DNA of 30,075 nt from a virus. Shown piece after piece: positions 26,501 to 29,241 of this stretch (position 1 is its first letter; each line of letters starts with the position of its first letter). The stretch spans positions 1 through 30,075 of IMG/VR virus record IMGVR_UViG_3300032084_001074; one strand, 5' to 3'. The notes beneath the pieces were generated by a model, which saw only the letters and a list, made by a program, of their open reading frames with translations, was not told the DNA's origin and searched no databases. The translations under genes and the position numbers were made by a program.

Positions 26501-27629
26501 GGCTTTCGATGCTAATTTGAATACAAATCAATTTACAATATTTTTCGTAGGTGCTGTGAACAGTGATAACAATGCTAATCAATTAGGTTATGAAAGTAGA
26601 AGTGCCTCTCCTGTCACGAGGTCGGGGTACAATCTATATGCCGATATGACAGGTTCAAATAATCAATGGGAGTATTGGGCTGGTGCTGATACAACTTGGA
26701 AAGCGTTGAAATCTGCTACGGGTTCTATTACACTCAACACACCCGACATCATCACCATGCAAATAAGCGGTGGTGATGGCGCAGGTGCTTCTGCTACTCA
26801 ATTGCTAAGGGTAGATGGTACTCAAATAGGCACTCAATCTGCTAATTTTTACAAATCAACGGCTGATGCACAAAACATAGGTACATTAAACACATCATCA
26901 GCACCGTATGTGGGTGAGATTGCTGAAATTATTCAATTCAATAGAGCATTAAGCACTACAGAACTACAACAAGTTGAAGGTTATCTTGCCGAAAAGTATG
27001 GTATCACTGCGGCATCTGCGTGGAAGTCCAGCAACCCATACCAAACGGACACTAACGGACATGTGCGTACAAATGTGACAGATAAGAAGGTCACATACAT
27101 GATGCGCCCAGTTCGATTACTGGACAAACAACACGCTGAAATGTTCCGTTCCAACCTCAACTTGCACTCATCAGCCCCGCAGTATGGTAGCAATTACTTC
27201 GGTGCTACCGCTGGCGGAAAGTATGGGCTTTATGTGTATGATGTGGATAACGGTAAGGCATCGGTTGGTTCGTACATTCGTGCCACCAACCCCGACACTA
27301 ACCCACCTTACACACCTGCGTATTACATGGACATTAGCGCAAGTGACACCGTACCTATGAGTCAAGGACCAAAGATTATCGGAACGGGCGATAGCGGCTT
27401 TGATAGCAGTAAAATTGACAATGAAGTCACTCGTGTAATTATCAGTGAAAATACTTTGGAACATTATCGTGCTGACGCATCACGCCGTCGCACATCCGTG
27501 GAAAGCGATGAGAGCGTTGTCCGTAAGGACTTCACCGTACAACCACGCTTCTCCCAATCCCTTCATCCAAAAGGACATAAAGGAGATGTTGACTACAATT
27601 CAACGGACCACACAGGTGATGGCGCATGA
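8550..27629 (+). CDS. Giant mosaic tail-tip / fibre protein (6,359 aa)
   Basis: One unbroken frame of 19,080 bases, about 0.7 MDa. No enzyme domain, signal peptide or membrane span is evident. Residues about 10-255 are LamG-like (FDGV ... FAIEAWVVPD ... VSLYVNGNRV ... IEALHF). Residues about 5918-6155 are a second, AT-rich LamG-like domain (GMVLWLKADS ... GEIAEIIQFNRALS). Five VGMxVSGTGI modules lie near residues 1601-1661, 1966-2044, 2064-2114, 3275-3338 and 3839-3904. Two YTGxxxxxLTGC-like modules lie near 4500-4580 and 5206-5272. The rest is Asn/Thr/Gly/His-rich beta sequence, poor in Cys. Its place after the distal-tail-like gene is that of the tail-tip or central-fibre protein, so host-surface binding is the likely role. 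The last base pairs overlap the next start (ATGA). A giant baseplate scaffold is the alternative. The frame is certain; the role is inferred. Confidence 0.8.
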   Translation: MVGIGRTSNAFFFDGVSDSILLPQGNFTSVGPARDILGKTGSGSDEITVINSLVDDQFAIEAWVVPDCGGVIAHRDDQFTLEFGTVDTPGPAKFTVFIQTPSGTQKVVLSTAKLTSTRWEGVVYPPQEVGGIHDTYNRFLTGNPPTTEPNLYNDATNLNFKHRGLYHVVAAVSQRSVSLYVNGNRVASEIIEKDSSIVNSTAHVYVGGKGGEFRGAIEALHFNSDFDSGMIDSTVPVNGDTTTGMYRFEEPLDIVSESYEFNAFTVAADGTTTTITVAATDAQALIARLTGKPYDSTSVTTTFTATPYSMGNYKVTDFVTTPGTEATLAIPHTPYNLLINPGAINRNTEKPNASPPERARIESINGSTGVITVSSIHIDFILGTGGKRGLLHSRTANVDNYFVIVNADLLIDNGTGRPYQPPHYGSQIFDKTGQMVLDESDFAQHGLVYSTQMATTDNSPNNPFAVTWPATLDTLYQVGHSGRHKFSHINGHEYMRRYPTPSYLAIDQKMDGSADIVEMVYENTGKGIAGLFAMNALSDFYEESTQVDVAKFNNSSAVDFVVTNGLPASKEQAIAIGGTNFDYRPFMMKGPVPEYGDIDDDARLYHLRPESVSRIALLKVPTLQSTHNLAPYVEIHYNAIDLTGASMGKTTPCLMIEKTVPSGNFVLTGSTTVLDVIEADLADASKDTTLFSPGGVLFLGLGQIAGSVHLEESHSLVGDNTGGYELDSEVDFSLCPVNYTPPNDATAQGNTAPQYLTASHNNGIHDSAYHKLCIEPASSDTVRNTTDTGIQFVKGAAVTNTGTGVFDEGSTSDASNTFEMFDIIDNVLEDTHETSMVIYVQPSDRTRINQLSKMRTNLTEGDSPSIASLLFLMSRTRIRSIKEDENPEDNTKIITITATGIAEGLANQNVNITGSGSPDSHIVKEIEPNAPVVTVTLGGPGQGAVNTKPTNDPSLLMRLPGSTRRNCAVQAVKVNTDTDRIYMSVQPLNNQSTDLASWGTYCFPKIGRIYLADGASAAYSSKTGAGFNFTVDTSGGPGILQQRSFLDAEGVAYATFHEWLNATGILANATENEYEISVKIYNDPDFNDDNLCEDGSTVNDRLFQSMDTVNHDYQLGTQYASTRAMVEIPLFPKQFFDHAPDSVFPGPDNSMKIHLDATYTAHSWNPTPVGRRANDIAVSDRNAHSAYGFNANTDAHISSATITQIKVSTNHTDVYVSHPKIFPTAEGTTTANAHRNMKDVTRYRRVFLSNNQWAIYINDPTVAGAGYLRIPTTASGGFTGGFSDDFFTDATVGALVYVAGGYRNETLVPIASDVTTPSSDYEGRSPYYYDNANMQTQGGNLDYGLRQYVSAVEFKEGPLTNPHAPRIQSKTASSTILEVNKVTDRDGSAGNRGFYYFTVEDASVFPEIQFSKQGGYTSDSNNPLAGKGDMVFVIEVLADTPIEMIYLGNITTASETQNQFVCMAPLSFSTTNMKGKTIRLKKACRALYTLTDPFYADPFENIMTTFKPSVGGEQWTFTAAGAVGATTLSLAPATATLMPQANTVGINLRPGDEIFMEDVSDNSNIKYVGKVAFSESPLAGSGHATNTVITLDTFSLSTVVSSGSPTATVADTTNIRVGMSVSDGATRIPAATTVLSITNATTFVMSANASSSGTVTGVYGGNSTTIASGDPLLLSIGTVTENDPDAVLNRSWLYPYAQGGLRNGDTVWMNMTMNNPHAVEGLFAKSRGVLNEGQVWTGFNGGQGALANRPRDSIPIENFLIGNSCLETANNFVQHVNKTIELNYESMGLSSSQAPTVAYLDPYLAKKGHARVLMFDVAHDREFIAFHDLHMQVQSSAATPHIGFGRHIITKDGIVDLDRYLIQQNGGAPHYFTTQIDVANGFPSENPYMRRNQQSKFIESAYVHNIAGNTSEDVMSTNAGGENPISNFLTHDSYAIPGEGKTKLALIGNSFTLGCDTDHNAPTSVFTDATVDTNHNNSSPSASTFGGGNAKILKMDSTSLLRVGMGVSGTGVASGSVITQIDSGTLFRVDKDTTATNNNQTITFTPNSHLFAGNHKIIRPNGGYTKMDKFTVGMTVSGTGIASGSKIIEIDTNASLLYLDKDTTATNSNQTLTFITTNNSYFMGKGHGHYVHTGLMNEGTSDSFTIADSTLPRVQPAVASPYWANHLHALSRKTLGATQTLAGALKKSRFINNPDTFSLRDASTMMDTPDGTRAISAFLCLKGIRSQALTLADHEESRLQHLEHWTNMDFVRRLTIDCGEVGIKEGVTDIEAAAREIVRLINQGGAKNALTTGAKDSDTGSIFDPAPWWFADEALDTQNRGSHMGYLRAHLGRVVEDLDGNTGHSIVIHSTVPGASGRNFCTWLDNSKGQSQYKPQFLVGHGGRFRNFWCQPDETTGENMHPAPMPINKHGRPFAPITTLREYVTQEDADDNFLSNGDFATRKSNLSNNQKRSISAFNGSGMIANTINDESFESQSPSKTLVEGLRTGTQAFGRVNFGGMVASGIPGFAPDAGVWGLGSRSDAGLFDTRYSDAITTGDADTSSIPNYSGYVTDSQVDNVGDSQLYGFQFEDHRGNTYGVRFIYRRMGDNFSNDNTALPPTLDNEICVYFDDRDVGQGGLTIGNHMLGFGDATGRIDTTGVLTEASYRGNRWNGVPAPSVGIDASITLTSSQLTVVLHPPFDTGTVGDGVVGNHPDVLGYLGFPKTNGLIQINDPFTGTTAPGAVGNTFSYTHRSQNDNDGTHIFYGVSGDGFTSSHYVANTAEGTEIHDVATVQPHASNNSMRVLLSPRINWTTLVTDELMAAVTAAAINHTSPSSTLNFDCRGMYAADGRTFGQWGVAGDAIKIRAHNPFRNTKPLANMFEATLHKDWGIHAAHLEYGEYTTLKPTTAGWAITSTDAINKPYSDNELDANRRMDVGYLPYTVLQLRSKGRGYNANTATPVLVDSANTPVSVNSWRRNLKGEDYTSINGDHILPCLNNPILLFESYTHSGNVFLSKTNKIAHVMIPAGQEADALGDADDADTHAKAPSFGEIMTFRYPTATGIGVAGLESIKGATSHTSLTNPYGDGHSFWKTHFYQDITDDFVLTRFSLTNFANIEFEAICGYRSHGSVDSEPIIYFRGARDSIDHSIPLYFGGGFSGVTLDINDGTQNDYSSFYTHPYSGGPTGTAGIQNANEISGSFAMVDCNALLAFFPGTALLNQHRGSINSPVSNKNSILSPDLRGGNLDDNFALLNAAAAGDVRARYSAGIVRQQPVPLVLRFAHPTARYHDSQPIVDATCDYNNDPTITMDSTAQLVVGMTVTGTGIPDGATVASITNATTFELSVATTGGSVSNGTLTFNYIENKTTYLVYGPGQAFPFTEDDNSNAAVEPHPGYVVTTGNTWSKVPHSKYLPNEITNSDNLYGPPDSAYQTARNRYHWRTTLNWSPPQGIPNVGYLQQRPEHGSHYGEVFTNPTSGKITSDNKGDYWKAHPYKHSATAYYGIAMSADMTFHMDGGYHPGGSWLDNQVSFNPPNPNSNYRYALEAWNQVNATAYRVSGVMGKAILEGANSETALNFDTDYIVVDGTRCQNGEELATIIGQAINENPGKGALKAMGGTFLPSMGNASRQDRYGWVEMTFEAYTNAASTGPTVNADTLIGNLYAGTLGTAINSRNYIQASISGATQEELEQLPMSGWVRTPTGGRDHTVGGGHSDPSYHAGPTWGCYHSREVFSDSGTFKVRFYLAPNRISGLPLLEDRTTWHNKCQGATLTYPSPGHVIDPNPPSQPEPIEYPLPSQLYVWSKAGVHRFNNENETPRSHMTQAHFGGLVDAIDRTRPVGAVGWAGERYSYLNSLKVDTSAFTDATCDYNNDPTIAMDSTAKLKVGMLVSGTGIPTGAYVRSITSSTGFELSASTTGGSVTNGTLTFTTNLYAAGKGAWHPKMGFTPYGSSASCMSTLGHLPSSYPMYNSPESSPRVNGQEASNTSYDVALTTPYTWNIGLAGNASWYTNYDFTDVESAKDIFSAKPAHMREIDTDTNFVLNPKLHHQQGVFSRAMLVISNESELALVAKTDRDGIKSTGDWLSVVSKTRAGVAAATAITFAGTTRWDERFHNAERYIAPANAGPNVEALIATGTATPTADVPNGAYVLHTALTGDQDTNLFNAEPCFAETGDLFFDTDISPGSVQLEVATDVLRNITKELTIASADAEIDNYDYTETTVDGVTGPEFWLGDTNGYKLAQRTPAKNFSVEHVVWKRMDGGNLSLPASNARGLGAVPFVTRVAGGNAYTTGEKLYGNNRFTFESTNSAMFPIIQAQELSHPQLAARHPDLLRNILEIPNEEIQFESITVIDDTGQEHKIEGGSPFGTIIRTFTQLSDRGAQGLAPAVSGSGISPNLKIRLPDPDSIPGNLVIRSGFDRLQAYQTESMGTGGMMTKSTVEHLFNTDSVSPNLGPTYSDHNWEHLKQGIDSPESTMSGWQSSTGNAPLETAYELHDRTLYFHVTKMGNTNTHKHPVIYSHADGVVNHELTGVSFSGTTLTVNTTVNSAVYDSTFGNKERVGERRFLRLYNPTTDEGGVASFTGISGSTFTGCVGDETFNKLVLSSITALKVVPSYYIPAGSTRFYGSRRIRDHAEVSGNSPDMAHTHYVNYSVTAEEAMTGYSIYSKPQLTPAPIPRMGHHFVNATMAMLPGHWAHPAYQGLYDKHRACRSATLQSREFEILKESYDMDDLITSTPDQFPTYDPLLVFGSLTATPSGPSDIHGGGFSLMFETKLRNDGYGVLASEGQAGVVNAAGGHTIVLEAAGTYTLKEHFPDPAEVGAYQIIIQPNMHSSQFIGYHENGPANDIPNQSVNELTSQQVALVVGIREPDATTGAYSLVLANATMADVRGCEVFINELMIDHDPDHGSHFTNIPPLMLYNPLGVQSTESPAFVRRSLPYTTGIFADASPGYTINIPWWSIVHKVGPDDADGSRFNHLSLHRLDNYYEFLRANAGSVAAQITLAGYPSNYPDLYSEILENISLTPVCTFVSLTSSTVIKVDDARGFPKQPYYGMLLEYTDATGTRRTHSYTERSGYDSSNMNKPLQFTIVANSDFTSNLTVGTKIRLTRAYDFRPANTILSETETSVLAHSIDNLITGTRDTNSLHMADAFLCLWHPNLGRPHTFYSDASRTWLNPLTDRAINQKPLNSMPEHFETVHYHDATYYASMGPFALRMKTAMPPTEAQSTYYTATSASVSSTTVTATGTIMAGWPTSGTNTVYVNSGSEEEIFTYTGGGAGGTTLTGCVNVKGTPLTTMASGNHSLRYYKTADLAADGSHTRQVVSQTADHTITTNGGEGIGDGAYIFVDGHMYQVNGTVAEGGTNIVVFDILPPQITVGSVIYTGADGTPQTAQTIDTTIGTGLMQGGQSDSSDTATKSMLNHFWPSGSRGGPLVSRLDGYAYVSSSWEYPRDYGFDGPIWTDGDYDADNSDYAPSSGISKSSYDGISNPTRPRPFGYRFGLRQPYNKPQWSMYGLRALRETAITATNASVAYKHGPFVQEETQTWTYAGGNGSSNPTFPNTYTGIMERQTNFSGMLGVDKPEWQVRYSDGVRFTRPFGCPVRTLRNSATVLRDWWGDGNGKGLDSIESAAKYYLVDWWGNTRGEDVRRFPVRSFGIRPSWDAGDAYEYDRRNNRTPYQRIHNNGKHLVNLKGLTNAADSALDISATVPRFGGRLNNTNSSDSTTLVDVFMPSNAQRVGDMGNGRGIRYPTQFNEDVLTALSEPIHTTGLVLSHHTAEPILNDGFIRARNDTLQADEVPRGISSRLEIAEDGLLKPEAVVSDRMENIVGDSPHKDAISRSSPRIGLDTENLQGVDTNQIIINTEAHSLHTDRNVGQRVVLQGGMQTGSQTIGNYDLTALDFGGQPQGGVLRMSHTSNFNPLGGTYLAETRNYLSPIDDTEWGGIPTSGMVLWLKADSLDLTDGESVSTWADTSGNNRNFTQSTSSKKPTYIASESDFNNMPVLRFDGGDKLELAFDANLNTNQFTIFFVGAVNSDNNANQLGYESRSASPVTRSGYNLYADMTGSNNQWEYWAGADTTWKALKSATGSITLNTPDIITMQISGGDGAGASATQLLRVDGTQIGTQSANFYKSTADAQNIGTLNTSSAPYVGEIAEIIQFNRALSTTELQQVEGYLAEKYGITAASAWKSSNPYQTDTNGHVRTNVTDKKVTYMMRPVRLLDKQHAEMFRSNLNLHSSAPQYGSNYFGATAGGKYGLYVYDVDNGKASVGSYIRATNPDTNPPYTPAYYMDISASDTVPMSQGPKIIGTGDSGFDSSKIDNEVTRVIISENTLEHYRADASRRRTSVESDESVVRKDFTVQPRFSQSLHPKGHKGDVDYNSTDHTGDGA
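8577..9314 (+). other. N-terminal LamG/concanavalin-like lectin domain of the giant protein
   Basis: Residues 10-255 follow the LamG order: FFFDGVSDSI, FAIEAWVVPD, GVIAHRDDQFTLEF, a HVVAAV strand, SLYVNGNRVASEII, and HVYVGGKGGEFRGAIEALHF. Such jelly-roll domains often bind glycans. This is a call from the motif order. Confidence 0.7.
8893..8941 (+). other. G/C-run cluster with overlapping inverted repeats inside the giant gene
   Basis: GGGGGTA (8909-8915) and TACCCCC (8919-8925) are perfect inverted repeats with a 3-base loop. CCCCCA (8922-8927) can instead pair with TGGGGG (8936-8941). CCTCC (8893-8897) can pair with GGAGG (8906-8910). These structures are partly exclusive. They lie about 340 bases into the reading frame. 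Confidence 0.55.
13350..13532 (+). repeat. GTGI-type beta module, giant protein copy 1 (diverged)
   Basis: Codes TTNIRVGMSVSDGATRIP, then SITNATTFVMSANASSS. It shares the VGM-x-VS core and the SITNATTF strand with copy 4 but lacks the GTGI string. Confidence 0.6.
14445..14681 (+). repeat. GTGI beta module, giant protein copy 2 (tandem)
   Basis: Codes FTDATVDTNHN, then MDSTSLLRVGMGVSGTGV, then TTATNNNQTITF. Its opening and ending closely match the tail tube copy. The region is AT-rich: the line 14641-14700 has 15 G/C of 60. Confidence 0.8.
14739..14891 (+). repeat. GTGI beta module, giant protein copy 3 (tandem)
   Basis: Codes MDKFTVGMTVSGTGIASGSK, then LDKDTTATNSNQTLTF. It follows copy 2 after 57 bases and lacks the FTDAT opening. 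Lines 14641-14880 total 80 G/C of 240 (33%). Confidence 0.8.
18372..18563 (+). repeat. GTGI beta module, giant protein copy 4
   Basis: Codes DATCDYNNDPTITMDSTA, then VGMTVTGTGIPDGATV and SITNATTFELSVATTGG. It is GC-rich for a module (34 of 60 in line 18421-18480), unlike copies 2 and 3. Confidence 0.8.
20064..20261 (+). repeat. GTGI beta module, giant protein copy 5
   Basis: Codes FTDATCDYNNDPTIAMDSTA, then VGMLVSGTGIPTGAYV, ending TNGTLTF. It is the closest relative of copy 4; the openings DATCDYNNDPTI are identical. Confidence 0.8.
22050..22290 (+). repeat. FTGC-type beta module, giant protein
   Basis: Codes LTGVSFSGTTLTVNTTV, then GVASFTGISGSTFTGCVGDE. The strand-turn-FTGC ending matches the module in the connector-like protein and the one at 24165. 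Confidence 0.5.
24165..24366 (+). repeat. FTGC-type beta module, giant protein second copy
   Basis: Codes SASVSSTTVTATGTIMAGW, then EEEIFTYTGGG and TTLTGCVNVKGTPLTTMASG. The layout is like residues 345-400 of the connector-like protein (FRYTGKTATSFTGCVAVTG). Confidence 0.55.
26301..27014 (+). other. C-terminal AT-rich LamG-like cassette of the giant protein
   Basis: Residues about 5918-6155: GMVLWLKADSLDLTDG, TWADTSGNNRNF, LRFDGGDKLEL, FTIFFVGAV, and GEIAEIIQFNRALSTTELQQ leading to VEGYLAEKYG, the usual ending of LamG-like (Laminin_G_3-type) domains. Lines 26401-26580 have 59 G/C of 180 (33%), against 58% at 25201-25260 and 52% at 27121-27180. Confidence 0.75.
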
Positions 27630-27961
27630 CGGATTACGATTTTTGTAATTGTTGCTCACCTGCTGACCTTGCTTTCGCTGTAATAAAAGCCAAAAAAGAG
27701 AAACCATTCCACGGCTACAATCCAAACAAGCACAGCAAAAAAGGTGGACTGAACGCTAAAGGCCGTGCCGCCGCCAAGCGTAAGAGCGGAGCAAACCTCA
27801 AACCCCCTGTAACGACTAAACCGAGCAAACTTAAACCCGGCTCGAAAAAGGCTAAGAGGCGAAAGTCTTTTTGCGCTCGAATGAGTGGCATGAAAGGAGC
27901 AACCAGCAAGAAGGGTAAACTTACTCCTAAAGGCGCATCACTAAAAAGGTGGAATTGTTAA
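27626..27961 (+). CDS. Small basic Cys protein of the SFCARM/DUF6321-like family (111 aa)
   Basis: Thirty of 111 residues are Lys or Arg by my count. Residues 36-60 (HSKKGGLNAKGRAAAKRKSG and on) and 74-111 (KRRKSFCARMSGMKG ... LKRWNC) match a small conserved family I recall from marine phages and large DNA viruses as DUF6321, function unknown. That name is from memory. The N-terminus has a C7-x-C9-C10 cluster, and C83 and C111 lie in the conserved part, so metal binding or disulphides are possible. LAFAVIKA at 15-22 weakly resembles the AWxxLKA motif of the two following genes. Its charge suggests nucleic-acid contact. It starts in an ATGA overlap with the giant gene and ends in TAATG with the next. 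Confidence 0.75.
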   Translation: MTDYDFCNCCSPADLAFAVIKAKKEKPFHGYNPNKHSKKGGLNAKGRAAAKRKSGANLKPPVTTKPSKLKPGSKKAKRRKSFCARMSGMKGATSKKGKLTPKGASLKRWNC

Positions 27962-28608
27962 TGAATCAACCGTTTGAACAAGCATGGAAATTATTGAAGG
28001 CTTTGCCCGAAGATTCACTTTATACTGAAACAATAGACCCGGACACGGCTTTTACAAATCAAGGTGGCTACCAAGTAGCACCAAACCAATTGAGGATTCA
28101 AGAAAGATTGAAAACTATGCACCCTGCAATCGTAGGTATGCTAAACAGAAGAAATCCTTATGAGGAAGGTAAAGGAAAGATAATCCCCGAACCAACAGAC
28201 ACGGAAGGGTACGAGTTAGACCCAAAAAATTTCCCTCATGAGTTGTATGAAGATTCACTAAAGAATAAAAATAGAATTAGGGATGTGCCTACTGCAACTA
28301 AACAGGGTTATCCAACGGATGAAGAAGGGTTCCCTGCGCCATATACAAGTCCCGACGACCCACACCGTTCACCCACGACCGGCAATAAAGCGTTTAGATT
28401 TAGGCAACTAGTTGACACGCCTACTTCATTTCATCCTCAATGGAACGCATATAGGCATGAGGGTCAAGAATATCATGGTCGTCAAAAACCCGAAGTAGCA
28501 ATGGGTGACACAAGAAGGGATTTTTTTAGGGCACCACCCGACGAACTTATGCCTCGTGAATTACAAACAATGGGACCACAACGAGCACCATACACTCCCA
28601 ATTCGTAA
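27961..28608 (+). CDS. AWxxLK-motif protein, unknown function (215 aa)
   Basis: Not recognised as a family. The N-terminus reads MNQPFEQAWKLLKALPEDS; the FEQAWKLLKA part (residues 5-14) is shared with the next gene. The remainder is Pro/Glu/Asp-rich, lacks Cys, and looks largely disordered, with short helices such as LRIQERLKTMHPAIVGMLNR. ATG 27961 shares one base with the previous TAA and follows AGGTGG at 27947-27952, so I prefer it to GTG 27949. The pairing of a short N-terminal helix with a variable body suggests the motif is a docking or targeting tag. That is inference; no known signal is matched. Confidence 0.75.
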   Translation: MNQPFEQAWKLLKALPEDSLYTETIDPDTAFTNQGGYQVAPNQLRIQERLKTMHPAIVGMLNRRNPYEEGKGKIIPEPTDTEGYELDPKNFPHELYEDSLKNKNRIRDVPTATKQGYPTDEEGFPAPYTSPDDPHRSPTTGNKAFRFRQLVDTPTSFHPQWNAYRHEGQEYHGRQKPEVAMGDTRRDFFRAPPDELMPRELQTMGPQRAPYTPNS

Positions 28609-28622
28609 TCATGAGGCTTGAT

Positions 28623-29240
28623 ATGGTGTTTGAGAAGGCATGGTATTTTCTCAAGGCTTCACGCCAAACAGAATTGGGTGAGTTCCACCCCGACTTTCCC
28701 AGTTCGTATGGGCCGGTGACGATGCAAAGAAGCCACCCTACTGCTGAATTTTTTGAAAACAATGAAATGCAAAGGATGGTAGATTCGGGAATACCCGAAT
28801 ATAGGAATACCCCTGTTCGCCCTATGCCGGTTTCCATGCAACAGCCCGCAGAACAAGTGTTCCGTCAAGGATTAAAACCCGAACCTCTTTCTTCTTATTC
28901 AAGAGATTGGGAAAAGTATTTTAGAGAAAAGGCTGATGCCGGTATCATATCACATGTTAAGTTGTTTGATTTTGATAAACCCGGTAATTGGTTTAGCCCG
29001 ATAAGAAGAACAGATGTAATGAGTGATTTTCCTTATCGTGCAAGGGTCGGTGTAAGAAAACCGATTAAAGAAGTACAGGGTGAATTTAGAAATAAAGGAT
29101 GGGGAATTGAAGGGCCGGAAGCATGGGTGACCGAAAATATCCCACCCGAAAGACTGGTGCGAATACCTAAAGATTATTACACTCACGACCAACGACAACC
29201 AAGAACTTTTGGCTCAAGGGGCGAAATAACGGGGCAGTGA
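28623..29240 (+). CDS. AWxxLK-motif protein with possible ART-like end (205 aa)
   Basis: Begins MVFEKAWYFLKASRQTELGE; FEKAWYFLKA matches FEQAWKLLKA in the gene before. I chose ATG 28623 because GAGG lies 6 bases upstream and because it aligns the motif with its neighbour. ATG 28611, four codons earlier, is the alternative. The middle is Pro-rich. The C-terminal half looks folded: KYFREKADAGIISHVKLFDF, YRARVGVRKPIKEVQGEF, and GPEAWVTENIPPERLVRIPK. The last string resembles the closing strand of ADP-ribosyltransferase-like folds, where a Glu precedes a PPE turn. No His-Tyr partner residues are evident, so this is a weak suggestion. It sits between the preceding AWxxLK gene and a baseplate-like gene. 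Confidence 0.7.
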   Translation: MVFEKAWYFLKASRQTELGEFHPDFPSSYGPVTMQRSHPTAEFFENNEMQRMVDSGIPEYRNTPVRPMPVSMQQPAEQVFRQGLKPEPLSSYSRDWEKYFREKADAGIISHVKLFDFDKPGNWFSPIRRTDVMSDFPYRARVGVRKPIKEVQGEFRNKGWGIEGPEAWVTENIPPERLVRIPKDYYTHDQRQPRTFGSRGEITGQ

Positions 29241-29241
29241 C

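Noticed and set aside
8550-27629. Diversity-generating retroelement acting on the giant protein
   Set aside because: No reverse transcriptase gene or template-variable repeat pair was seen in the window; parts outside the window cannot be judged.
28656-28685. PIP-box-like QTELGEFH after the AWYFLK motif
   Set aside because: The last position is His rather than aromatic, and the neighbour with the same tag lacks it; too weak to report as a clamp-binding site.
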